DNA of 15,403 bases from CAZNLL01 sp964573885 (GTDB lineage Bacteria > Desulfobacterota > DSM-4660 > Desulfatiglandales > Desulfatiglandaceae), in assembly GCA_964573885.1 (NCBI GenBank), contig CAZNLL010000100.1:1-15403 (forward strand), read 5' to 3'. Shown here one piece after another: positions 1-6,505 of the stretch. The position numbers and the translations under genes were made by a program. The notes beneath the pieces are model-generated. The model ran no database searches, had not been told where the DNA came from, and saw nothing but the letters and a program-made list of their open reading frames with translations. Every line of letters begins with the position of its first letter. The stretch's first letter is position 1.

Positions 1-361
1 TTCCACTGAAAAAGTAACCTTAAGCCCCGATGCATGGAAGGCCCTTTACAGCTACTCCTGGCCCGGGAATGTGCGGGAACTGGAAAATGTTATCGAGAGA
101 GCGGTGGTGCTCAAGTCAGGAGGGGTTATTACGGCCAGGGACCTTCCCGATCAGCTCATCGGTTCAGAGGCCGAGTTTGATGTGGATCGATTTATTCCAC
201 CCGATATGCCCCTGTCAAAGGCCCTGGATCAAATTGAGGAAAAGCTGATAAGACGGGCGTTGGCTCAGTGTGACAACGTTCAAGCCCATGCGGCCGCCAT
301 GCTGGGCATTACCAAGAGCCTCATCCAGCATAAAATGAAGAAGTACAATATCGTTATCTGA
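1..361 (+). CDS. Sigma-54-dependent transcriptional activator (NtrC family), C-terminal fragment
   Basis: This is the 3' end of a gene entering from the left edge; the frame is open from base 2 to the TGA ending at 361, and no start is present. The translation carries the WPGNVREL motif (about bases 59-82), a hallmark of the end of the AAA+ sigma-54 interaction domain of bacterial enhancer-binding proteins. After a linker comes a Fis-type helix-turn-helix (about bases 226-355, ending in LIQHKMKKYNI), the usual DNA-binding domain of this family. Such proteins bind upstream palindromes and use ATP to open sigma-54 promoters. The receiver or sensory domain, if any, lies outside the window, so the signal is unknown. 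A sigma-54 promoter lies about 190 bases downstream and is a natural candidate target. The family call is firm; the subfamily cannot be decided. Confidence 0.93.
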   Translation, partial: STEKVTLSPDAWKALYSYSWPGNVRELENVIERAVVLKSGGVITARDLPDQLIGSEAEFDVDRFIPPDMPLSKALDQIEEKLIRRALAQCDNVQAHAAAMLGITKSLIQHKMKKYNIVI

Positions 362-440
362 AGGTTTAAAATTTTGTATCCTTTTTTAGATAGCCATTTC
401 AATCAGTTATATAAAACCAGCCTTTTAAGGCCCAGCCCAG

Positions 441-456
441 GTACAAAATTTTGTAC
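441..456. promoter_or_regulatory. 16-base perfect palindrome, candidate enhancer-binding site
   Basis: GTACAAAATTTTGTAC is perfectly self-complementary. Its centre lies about 130 bases upstream of the predicted start site of the sigma-54 promoter at 553-569. A second partial copy of the same core, AAAATTTTGTA, lies at 368-378, just after the activator gene's stop. Distance and symmetry fit upstream activator sites of NtrC-family proteins, and the neighbouring gene encodes one. Binding by that protein is inference. Confidence 0.5.
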
Positions 457-552
457 TTTTATTCATCCTTTATCATCAGGACCGTAAAGACCGTTTTGGG
501 AAATACCATTAAAAAACAGCAGGTTAGAACTTTTACAAAAAAACCTTTCTTT

Positions 553-569
553 TTGGCAAATATCTTGCA
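553..569 (+). promoter_or_regulatory. Sigma-54 (-24/-12) promoter
   Basis: The sequence TTGGCA (553-558) followed by TTGCA (565-569) places the invariant GG (555-556) and GC (567-568) exactly ten bases apart, the defining spacing of sigma-54 promoters. The predicted transcription start is near base 580. The only element downstream on this strand before the convergent era gene is the terminator at 605-639, so the promoter points at a short non-coding transcript. Confidence 0.72.
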
Positions 570-579
570 TCGTACTAAG

Positions 580-639
580 ACAAAAATTACTCTTTCCTCC
601 TAAGAAACCAACCGCTCCCTGAGAGCGGTTGGTTTTTTT
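580..639 (+). ncRNA. Putative sigma-54-dependent small RNA of about 60 nt
   Basis: The sigma-54 promoter predicts a start near 580 and an intrinsic terminator ends near 639, giving a transcript of about 60 nt with no ORF. Its 5' part (about 580-604) is unstructured and A/pyrimidine-rich, and includes CTTTCCTCCTAAG (592-604). The CCTCC core is complementary to Shine-Dalgarno sequences, several of which in this window read AGGAGG. The 3' part is the terminator hairpin with a U tail. An accessible seed plus a terminator hairpin is the usual architecture of trans-acting bacterial sRNAs. No known Rfam family is recognised. An alternative is that the promoter simply reads into era in antisense. Confidence 0.45.
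605..639 (+). terminator. Rho-independent terminator
   Basis: A 13-base perfect stem (AAACCAACCGCTC at 605-617, complement at 623-635) encloses a five-base loop and runs into a T tract (633-639). It terminates plus-strand transcription from the sigma-54 promoter. It also sits just past the end of era on the opposite strand, where the trailing bases (TTTCTTA) make it a weaker terminator for the rnc-era operon. Confidence 0.85.
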
Positions 640-642
640 ATG

Positions 643-1527
643 CTAGTAACCCAAGCGCCTGAGGGCCCGGCTGTCCTGACTCCATTTTTTTACCACCCGC
701 ACCTTAAGATCCAAATACACACGCAGGCCGAACCTTTTCTCCAGTTCCAACCTGGCCGCGCGTCCGATGGATCCTAGAATCTTTCCCTTGTGTCCGATCA
801 CGATGCCCTTCTGCGACGGTGTTTCCACATGAATATGCCCCGTGATGGAGAGCAGGTTTTTTGGGGGGATCTCCTTCATGTTTTCCACAGTGACCGCGCA
901 GGAATAGGGTATTTCATGCCTGGTGTGATAATAGATCTTTTCCCGAATAATCTCAGCCACGTAAAAGGATTCGGGCTGATCTGTGGTTATGTGGGGGGGG
1001 AAAAATTCCGGCCCTGGTCTTAACCTGGCTTTGAGCTCTTCAATCAGGGGGTTGATACCGTCTCCCTCTTTGGCGGAAATAGGGATGATGGCGTCGAAGG
1101 GATAGCTTCGGCTCAGTTCATCGATCACAGGAAGGATGCGCTCCTTCGGGCCCCGGTCGATCTTGTTCAGGGCCAGCAGGCAAGGTTTTTTCACCGCTTT
1201 GATGAGACGGATGATGGATTCGAGCCCCGGTTCCAGGGACCGGTCCACCTCAACCATCAAAAGAATCATATCCACCTCGTTAAAGGCGGATCGGGCAGAT
1301 TCGACCATGCTCCGATGGAGAGGAGAAACAGCCCTGTGGATGCCCGGCGTATCCATGAATACCATTTGAAACCCAGGGCCGTGGTATACACCCAGGATAC
1401 GATTCCGGGTGGTCTGGGGTTTGGGAGAGACAGCAGCCACTTTTGAACCCACCAACCGGTTTAAGAGGGTAGACTTACCCACGTTCGGAGGACCCACAAT
1501 GGCGATAAAACCTGATAAAAAGCTCAT
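643..1527 (-). CDS. era: GTPase Era
   Basis: Era is an essential GTPase that binds the 3' end of 16S rRNA and assists 30S subunit maturation. The 294-residue product has the family's usual length and order. The GTPase domain shows the P loop GPPNVGKST (12-20), DTPG (59-62), NKID (121-124) and SAK (151-153). A C-terminal KH RNA-binding domain follows, with its GxxG loop at GIVIGHKGKILGSIG (241-255). The ATG start overlaps the stop of the upstream radical SAM gene (ATGA), indicating translational coupling. It is last in an operon after rnc; rnc-era linkage is widespread because both act in rRNA processing. Nothing unusual is seen. Confidence 0.97.
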   Translation of the reverse strand: MSFLSGFIAIVGPPNVGKSTLLNRLVGSKVAAVSPKPQTTRNRILGVYHGPGFQMVFMDTPGIHRAVSPLHRSMVESARSAFNEVDMILLMVEVDRSLEPGLESIIRLIKAVKKPCLLALNKIDRGPKERILPVIDELSRSYPFDAIIPISAKEGDGINPLIEELKARLRPGPEFFPPHITTDQPESFYVAEIIREKIYYHTRHEIPYSCAVTVENMKEIPPKNLLSITGHIHVETPSQKGIVIGHKGKILGSIGRAARLELEKRFGLRVYLDLKVRVVKKWSQDSRALRRLGY

Positions 1528-2561
1528 AGGCCTTGGATCCTTATCTCCCCTACCGGGATGGAGTCGTCTCCTTTTACGCCGACGACCTTTGCCCCTGTCT
1601 TTTTCTCAACCCATTGGAGGCCTTGATTCTTATATCCCCTGATGAGGGGGATCTCCCTTTTGGGGCTAAGGATGGTAAACCGGCTCATGGTCCCCGGCTC
1701 TGGGAGGAAAGGGGTGATCCTCTTTCGATAGATGGCCGAGCGGACCAGGGAGCCGAAAGCCGGGTGCCACGGTCCCGCCACAATTTGCCCCTCCTCGAGC
1801 AGGGAAGGTGAACTCATGAGTCCCATACGGATAACCTGAATCGCTTTTGACTCCAAGGATTCACAGGCTTCAGCACACACCTCAACCGCCTCATTCAGAT
1901 CCCAAGGCCGGAACCTGCCTTGAGCGTACCAAAGGGCCAGTTCTGTCCCCCGGATTACTAGGGCCGGATAGAGCCTGACCATGTCAGGTCCCAGTTCAAT
2001 GACCTTTGCTATGGTTGAACGGAACGTCTCCCTGCAATCGCCGGGCAGGCCGGGCATAAGCTGGAGCCCCACCCTAAAACCATGATCCCTGAGGAGGCTT
2101 ACGGCCCTCACTGTGTCTTCAGCACGGTGACCCCTCCTGGAGAGCGAAAGGACCCGGTTGTCCATGGACTGGGCCCCCAACTCGACGGTCTGCACCCCGT
2201 GGTCTTTCAGGATCTCGAGACGGAAATCGTCAAGGGCGTCCGGCCGAGTGGAAATCCTGATGGCATGAAAAAGGCCTTCCTTGAGGTAAAAGGCGGTTGC
2301 ATGGAGGAGCCCCTTCATCTGCGCCAAAGGGAGCCCGGTGAAGGTCCCGCCGTAAAAGGCTATTTCACGGGACCCGGAGAGGTTGAACCCCTTGGCGTGG
2401 ATCGCGTCTTCAAGAATGTCTTCCACCTCTTCTCCGGTGACAGGGCGAGCGGCCTTTCCGGTTATCCGCTCCTGTTCACAGAAGACGCATCGGTGGGGAC
2501 ACCCCCGGTAGGGGATGAAGATAGGAACCACCAAATGCCCTATTTTTCCGCCTTTATGCAA
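1524..2561 (-). CDS. Radical SAM protein, Elp3-like/YhcC-like family
   Basis: This is a 345-residue radical SAM enzyme. The FeS/SAM motif CPHRCVFCEQ (C-x3-C-x2-C) lies near residue 21, followed by the GGTFTGLP segment typical of the SAM-binding core and by the ELGAQSMD and GLQLMPGLPGD motifs seen in Elp3-like and HemN-like proteins. The substrate is unknown; annotated relatives are called Elp3-like or YhcC-like, and none of that fixes a reaction. No separate acetyltransferase domain is visible, so this is not full-length Elp3. The gene lies between rnc and era and overlaps both. The longest start is a TTG at 2561 preceded by AGAGAGG at good spacing, overlapping the end of rnc by 22 bases. Alternatives are TTG at 2534 or GTG at 2531, nearer where family members usually begin. 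Confidence 0.85.
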   Translation of the reverse strand: MHKGGKIGHLVVPIFIPYRGCPHRCVFCEQERITGKAARPVTGEEVEDILEDAIHAKGFNLSGSREIAFYGGTFTGLPLAQMKGLLHATAFYLKEGLFHAIRISTRPDALDDFRLEILKDHGVQTVELGAQSMDNRVLSLSRRGHRAEDTVRAVSLLRDHGFRVGLQLMPGLPGDCRETFRSTIAKVIELGPDMVRLYPALVIRGTELALWYAQGRFRPWDLNEAVEVCAEACESLESKAIQVIRMGLMSSPSLLEEGQIVAGPWHPAFGSLVRSAIYRKRITPFLPEPGTMSRFTILSPKREIPLIRGYKNQGLQWVEKKTGAKVVGVKGDDSIPVGEIRIQGL

Positions 2562-3238
2562 AGGAATGCCTCTCTGGCGGCCCTCTGTTCGGCCTCCTTC
2601 TTGCTTTTGCCTGTCTCTTCCGCAAGGACCTTTCCGTTCAAGGTCACCACGATCCGAAAGGTCTTGTCATGGGGTGGCCCGCTCTCCTCCACCAGGTGAT
2701 ACTTGGGCAAGGCCCTGTGGTCCTGTTGGGTGTATTCCTGGAGGATACTCTTGTAGTCGTTCACCCGGTTCTTGGTCCCGATCCTCTCAAGGAGGGGAGA
2801 AAACAACCGGCCTATGATCTCTTTGGTCCTTTCAAACCCCGCGTCCAGGTAAAGGGCGCCCATAACGGCCTCAAAGGCGTTGGCCAGCAGGGATGGTTTC
2901 TGACGCCCCCCACTTTGCTCCTCGCCCTTGCCCAGGAAAAGATGGTCTCCCAAGGCCAGCATCTTGGCAACTTCATAAAGGGCTGCTTCATCCACCACCG
3001 TAGCCCGGAATTTAGACAGGTCTCCCTCGTGTGCGCCCGGGAAAAGGTCCATCAGCAGGTGGCTTATGGCGAGGTCCAGCACGGCATCCCCCAAAAATTC
3101 CAGTCGCTCATTGTCCTCTAAGGTGGGGCCATTCTGTTCATTCACATAGGATGCATGCCTTAAGGCATTAAGGAGCAGCCCGGGTTCATTGAACTCATGG
3201 CCCAGCCTTTGTGTGAGGGCCTCAAAACGTGTCATCAT
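2540..3238 (-). CDS. rnc: Ribonuclease III
   Basis: RNase III cleaves double-stranded RNA, including rRNA precursors. The 232-residue protein has the full two-domain layout. The catalytic domain carries the signature NERLEFLGDAVLDL (43-56), with the acidic metal ligands E47 and D51, and a second acidic segment NAFEAVMGALYLDAG (120-134). A C-terminal double-stranded-RNA-binding domain spans about 160-228. The ATG at 3238 is followed by a second ATG and preceded by GGAGGT at 7-8 bases. It is the first gene of the rnc / radical SAM / era operon and has a sigma-70-like promoter about 60 bases upstream. Confidence 0.97.
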   Translation of the reverse strand: MMTRFEALTQRLGHEFNEPGLLLNALRHASYVNEQNGPTLEDNERLEFLGDAVLDLAISHLLMDLFPGAHEGDLSKFRATVVDEAALYEVAKMLALGDHLFLGKGEEQSGGRQKPSLLANAFEAVMGALYLDAGFERTKEIIGRLFSPLLERIGTKNRVNDYKSILQEYTQQDHRALPKYHLVEESGPPHDKTFRIVVTLNGKVLAEETGKSKKEAEQRAAREAFLCIKAEK

Positions 3239-3294
3239 CTTAGACCTCCAGGCCTGATTCTGCCCGGCCGCCTGTAAGTGAAGGAATTAGAAAA

Positions 3295-3323
3295 ATTTTA
3301 TCGGAGGTCCCCGCCTTTTTCAA
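3295..3323 (-). promoter_or_regulatory. Sigma-70-like promoter of the rnc operon
   Basis: Reading the minus strand, TTGAAA (3323-3318), a 17-base spacer and TAAAAT (3300-3295) match the housekeeping consensus well. The predicted start is near 3288, giving rnc a leader of about 50 bases. Its -35 box overlaps a small hairpin (GCCTT at 3313-3317, AAGGC at 3322-3326). Confidence 0.6.
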
Positions 3324-3354
3324 GGCAGAAAGGATCAGGGCGGCTCCTGACTGT

Positions 3355-3383
3355 TTGACTTGATAAAAGGTATTTGATAAAAT
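3355..3383 (+). promoter_or_regulatory. Sigma-70-like promoter of the 3432-5081 unit
   Basis: TTGACT (3355-3360), a 17-base spacer and TAAAAT (3378-3383) form a strong housekeeping promoter, with a start near 3390 and a leader of about 40 bases. It is divergent from the rnc promoter; the two -35 boxes are about 30 bases apart. Confidence 0.65.
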
Positions 3384-3431
3384 TCTTTTTTATTAGGACA
3401 TTTCTGAGGACATTGAGAGAACAACGGCCTC

Positions 3432-4643
3432 ATGACACAGCGCAAAAAGAAACCATCCCCAAAAAAGGCCTCCCACCCCTCGCCCTCACTGACCCCCGAG
3501 GAAGAAGCCCGTATCCAAACCCTTCTTGAAAATATTGAAGACGGGGATCCCGTTGCAATGGTCAAGGCGCTCACCGGGCCAAGGCTCGCTCGGGCCTTCA
3601 TTGAACGTCTGCCTCTGAACAAAGAGGAAATTATACCCCTCCTTCTGGCTCTTCGTGAGGGCTTTAACGATAAGGGGGTACGCAAAACCGTAAGGTTGGG
3701 CCTCTATAAACTCAAGCAGCAAGGACTCCCGGTGGACGAGTACGACCGGCAAGGAAATCGCGGCACCGGGATCCTGAGACCTCCTGAGGAGGAAAAACCC
3801 GTCGCTTATGTGGGCCCGGTGGACGGCCAGGGCTTTAGGGCCGTCCTGATCACCTTGCAGAATCATCCCAGGGTGTTGGATGTGGGCATGGGGATCATCT
3901 CAGACCAAGAAGGCATCGAGCACTTTGCCCTTGGACCGGCCAGTAAAAGACAGTTCAGGGAATTAAAGGAGGACTTCTCAACAGAAGCCGGACCCCTGGT
4001 GGAGACATCCTTGGCCCATGGGGCCACCCTCCTCGAAGAGGCCTATGAAAGGCACCAGGCCCTTGAGCGGCCTGCACCCGCCGACTACGTGGAAATAAGA
4101 AAACGGCTCAAGGAAAAGGTGACTTTCCTCAAGAGACCTGTCATTTATGACTCCATCCCCGAGCCCTCTGTGCCCAGAGACATTCCGGAAAAGGACGACC
4201 TGGAAAGGTTACTCGACCACGGTCTTTTGGATTCATGGCTTGTTCCCTTTGATGACTTGAAGCCTTATATGGAAAATTTTCTCCAAGTCGAGCAAAGCCC
4301 TATTCTGATTACAGACGCCCAAAAACGGGAACGGGAAAAAGAGATCCAGGCAAAGGCCGGGGAAGCGCTCTATCCTCCTGAAAAAAGAAGGGCCTTAATG
4401 CGCAGATTTGAGGAAATGGCCCATGTCTTTTTCAAGTTGGACCAGGAGGATTTCACCTTCCTTGCCCTGGGAGCGGCCGCCTGTCTGGGGAAGGAGGAGA
4501 CCCTCCTGCAAAAAAATCCCCTCATCGACCTTTTCGTGGAAAAAAGCTTCAATTTTTACCTTGAGGCCATGAACAACCCCGAGGAAGAAGAGGTATCTCG
4601 GCAGGCTCAGCGCAGGTCTTCTTCCTCCATCATCCTTCCCTGA
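3432..4643 (+). CDS. Conserved-looking hypothetical protein, helical, 403 residues
   Basis: I do not recognise a named family. The protein starts with a Lys/Pro-rich, probably disordered tail (1-20). A helical segment follows (about 23-100) containing ALREGFNDKGVRKTVRLGLYKLKQQG, which resembles a HEAT-like helical pair. A more mixed middle region (about 120-170, with VAYVGPVDGQGFRAVLI) may be a small alpha/beta domain. The C-terminal third is helical and ends in a Ser-rich tail. No signal peptide, membrane helix or metal motif is visible, so it is probably cytoplasmic. The ATG at 3432 has only a weak upstream GAGA element. A strong promoter lies 49 bases upstream. A yjbQ-like gene follows after 48 bases on the same strand, suggesting one operon. 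That the reading frame is a real gene is supported by the promoter and by the lack of competing coherent frames; function is unknown. Confidence 0.75.
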   Translation: MTQRKKKPSPKKASHPSPSLTPEEEARIQTLLENIEDGDPVAMVKALTGPRLARAFIERLPLNKEEIIPLLLALREGFNDKGVRKTVRLGLYKLKQQGLPVDEYDRQGNRGTGILRPPEEEKPVAYVGPVDGQGFRAVLITLQNHPRVLDVGMGIISDQEGIEHFALGPASKRQFRELKEDFSTEAGPLVETSLAHGATLLEEAYERHQALERPAPADYVEIRKRLKEKVTFLKRPVIYDSIPEPSVPRDIPEKDDLERLLDHGLLDSWLVPFDDLKPYMENFLQVEQSPILITDAQKREREKEIQAKAGEALYPPEKRRALMRRFEEMAHVFFKLDQEDFTFLALGAAACLGKEETLLQKNPLIDLFVEKSFNFYLEAMNNPEEEEVSRQAQRRSSSSIILP

Positions 4644-4691
4644 AAGGGGTGTGACCGGGGTGGACTGGCCTGGAAACCATTGGAGGTGACC

Positions 4692-5081
4692 ATGCCTATG
4701 ACGATTTCCGTGAAGACCAATTCCAGGATTCAAATGGTGGATATCACCCCCTCGGTGCAGCAAGAAGTCTCCAAGTCAGGGGTCACCGAGGGTCTCTGCG
4801 TTGTCTATGTCCCTCACACCACGGCGGGGGTCACCATCAACGAAGGGGCGGATCCTGCAGTTTGCCAGGATATCCTCCAAAAACTCAACGAGCTGGTACC
4901 CGCCAACGCCGGTTATCGCCATATGGAAGGCAATGCAGACAGCCATATTAAGGCCTCCCTCATGGGCAGTTCGGTCACCGTGCTGGTTGAAAAGGGGCGC
5001 CTGGTCCTTGGCACTTGGCAAAAGATCTTTTTCTGTGAGTTTGACGGACCGAGATCGCGAAAGGCTCACCTGAAGGTCTAG
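4692..5081 (+). CDS. YjbQ family protein (UPF0047)
   Basis: This is a compact 129-residue protein of the YjbQ/UPF0047 family, a single-domain fold with a putative metal-binding site. Conserved elements are HTTAGVTINE (42-51), YRHMEGNADSHIK (75-87, with two His of the proposed metal site) and GTWQKIFFCEFDGPR (107-121). Some family members show weak thiamine-phosphate synthase activity; the physiological role is not settled, so I give no reaction. The frame extends upstream to a TTG at 4680, but GGAGG (4682-4686) lies five bases before the ATG at 4692, which makes that ATG the better start. It follows the 403-residue hypothetical gene by 48 bases and converges with the ATP-grasp gene 14 bases downstream, with no terminator visible between. 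Confidence 0.92.
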   Translation: MPMTISVKTNSRIQMVDITPSVQQEVSKSGVTEGLCVVYVPHTTAGVTINEGADPAVCQDILQKLNELVPANAGYRHMEGNADSHIKASLMGSSVTVLVEKGRLVLGTWQKIFFCEFDGPRSRKAHLKV

Positions 5082-5095
5082 CCGAGGTCCAATGA

Positions 5096-5953
5096 TCACA
5101 CAAGTCTGACCGACTGGGGATTCAATCCCCGCTCCCTGAGCCAGTCTTTCACGGCCTTAAAAAGAAGACGGTAGTAGTTATCCAAACCGCCCAGGCCGCG
5201 TCTCCCGAAAAAATAATTAACCTCAAGAAAAACAGGCTGGGGATCTGGTTCGGAGAGGGCAAAAACAAAATCCACCCCGGCCAGGTTGATACCGGTCCGG
5301 TAGCCCAGAATCCTTGCTTGTTCTGCCCCCTTGGACTGAAGATCCGGCTCCCAGTCTTTATCAATGAGGGCATCCCGGCTGAGGGTCGTTATGAGCTGGC
5401 CCTTTTTTCGAGGCCGCTTCCAGTAGGTGAAAATTCTGTTCCCCATAACAACGGCCCGCAGCACGTTCCCTTCACAAGGGACCATCGTCTGGGTGACAAA
5501 CCCGGCCAGGCCCGATCGTTCCAAACGCTTCAGGTTTGCAAGGGCCTGAACCAAAGAGACTTCGTCTTTGACCAGAAAAACACCATGGGCCTCATGTCCC
5601 TTGTCTGCCTTCATGAAAAAGGGGGATGCCTGGGGGCAGGATCTAAGATCAGGATGGGCCGACATAAAATCCTTTACTTGCCCCCACCTTATGGTATTGG
5701 GATGGGCCAGACCCAGGTCACGGAAAAGGAGACTCTGACCTGTCTTCCCGGGATACCGGAAACGCGTTTCATAGGAGGGGAAGAGGTGGGCCCTCGATTG
5801 AGCACAAAGCTCATAGAGATCCTGGGAACACCCCTGGGGGAGGATAACCGCATGGGCCTCGCCAATTAACCGGCGCTCCTCCTTTGTCGGGTCCCGGTCT
5901 CCCAGAACAATCTGGACATCAGCCTCAAGGCAAGGATGGAAAGAAAGGATCAT
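5096..5953 (-). CDS. ATP-grasp domain protein, RimK-like
   Basis: The 285-residue protein looks like an ATP-grasp ligase of the RimK/glutathione-synthetase type. The N-terminal part (ILSFHPCLEADVQIVLGDRD, then AVILPQGCSQDLYELC) resembles the pre-ATP-grasp domain. PFFMKADKGHEAHGVFLV (111-128) fits the ATP-binding lysine/glycine region. GVDFVF (226-231) and FLEVNYFFGRRGLGG (242-256), with the acidic-Asn pair EVN, form the metal/ATP site. ATP-grasp enzymes join a carboxylate to an amine or thiol through an acyl phosphate; the substrate here is unknown. The ATG at 5953 has no clear Shine-Dalgarno sequence, yet the frame stays open about 30 more codons upstream without an ATG, GTG or TTG, so the start is slightly uncertain. 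It is transcribed divergently from the FmdB-like gene. Confidence 0.82.
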   Translation of the reverse strand: MILSFHPCLEADVQIVLGDRDPTKEERRLIGEAHAVILPQGCSQDLYELCAQSRAHLFPSYETRFRYPGKTGQSLLFRDLGLAHPNTIRWGQVKDFMSAHPDLRSCPQASPFFMKADKGHEAHGVFLVKDEVSLVQALANLKRLERSGLAGFVTQTMVPCEGNVLRAVVMGNRIFTYWKRPRKKGQLITTLSRDALIDKDWEPDLQSKGAEQARILGYRTGINLAGVDFVFALSEPDPQPVFLEVNYFFGRRGLGGLDNYYRLLFKAVKDWLRERGLNPQSVRLV

Positions 5954-6017
5954 GTCACAGAACGATATTTCACCTTCAAAGGCGTCCCCCCTAATATTGG
6001 GGCGGAAAATGCATGAA

Positions 6018-6046
6018 TTGACTTTGACCCTTGGAAGCAGTATATT
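6018..6046 (+). promoter_or_regulatory. Sigma-70-like promoter of the FmdB-like gene
   Basis: TTGACT (6018-6023), a 17-base spacer and TATATT (6041-6046) closely match the housekeeping consensus. The predicted start is near 6053, leaving a 5' leader of about 105 bases that contains a 9-bp hairpin. Confidence 0.65.
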
Positions 6047-6081
6047 TTAAGATCTCAAACATCAAAATGCCAACATCTTAT

Positions 6082-6116
6082 CTTGTGCCCATCCATAAAT
6101 CAATTCCGGGCACAAG
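6082..6116 (+). repeat. Inverted repeat in the leader of the FmdB-like gene
   Basis: CTTGTGCCC (6082-6090) and GGGCACAAG (6108-6116) are perfect complements separated by 17 bases. As RNA this is a stable stem with an A/U-rich loop, 42 bases before the start codon. It is followed by CGTTTC rather than a T run, so it is not a standard terminator. It could be an operator or a structured leader. Confidence 0.55.
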
Positions 6117-6157
6117 TGCGTTTCATATAATCTATCTTATTGATGAGGAACTAGACA

Positions 6158-6403
6158 ATGCCCATATTTGAGTTTCGTTGCACCGAATGCGGGGAGGTCT
6201 TTGAGAGGCTTTTCATGACCCCGGATGAAGAGGTGGAACTGGTCTGCCCCAACTGCAAATCAGAGTCCTTGGAGCGGGTCCTCAGTCAAACAAACTATGC
6301 CATGGGCGTAGGCCCGGGCGGCAACCAGCCCAAGTTGAGTACCAAGCAATGCGGGCCTTCCAATCAATGTGCCACCCTGGAACTGCCCGGTCACACCCGG
6401 TGA
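6158..6403 (+). CDS. FmdB-family zinc ribbon protein
   Basis: A small 81-residue protein opening with MPIFEFRCTECGEVFE, the characteristic start of the FmdB regulatory-protein zinc ribbon. The four zinc ligands are C8, C11, C30 and C33 (two CxxC pairs). The tail is Gly/Pro/Asn-rich and contains a further CGPSNQC pair. These proteins are common in anaerobes; FmdB was named as a putative regulator of formamidase/amidase genes, but the role of most members is unknown. The ATG at 6158 is preceded by GAGGAA at about 9 bases. It is the first gene after a good sigma-70-like promoter and a long leader, and is followed by a repeat patch. Confidence 0.9.
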   Translation: MPIFEFRCTECGEVFERLFMTPDEEVELVCPNCKSESLERVLSQTNYAMGVGPGGNQPKLSTKQCGPSNQCATLELPGHTR

Positions 6404-6414
6404 TCCTTAGACAA

Positions 6415-6505
6415 ACTCAGGGCAGGCCCTTCGACAGGCCCTTCGACGGGGTTCAGGACAGGCGACTTCGATGAACTCAGGCCACTTCGACAAGCTCAGG
6501 GCTAG
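6415..6505 (+). repeat. REP-like clustered repeat (CTTCGACAAGCTCAGG family)
   Basis: Four copies of CTTCGA (from 6429, 6441, 6466 and 6485) alternate with CTCAGG or TTCAGG boxes (near 6416, 6452, 6476 and 6495). The best full unit is CTTCGACAAGCTCAGGGC at 6485-6502. This unit resembles the extragenic palindromic elements scattered through many bacterial genomes, some tied to REP-associated (RAYT) transposases; none is visible here. Copies are degenerate and unequally spaced (12, 25 and 19 bases), suggesting repeated insertion or slippage. The patch lies between the FmdB-like gene and the next ORF and supplies that ORF's start codon. Confidence 0.7.

Noticed and set aside
2082..2699. A 205-residue plus-strand frame opposite the radical SAM and rnc genes
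   Set aside because: Shadow of two clearly identified minus-strand genes; no RBS or domain.
3335..3685. A 116-residue minus-strand frame between rnc and the 403-residue gene
   Set aside because: It overlaps the strong divergent promoters and the start of the plus-strand gene, and its Arg/Ser-rich sequence is typical of a shadow frame.
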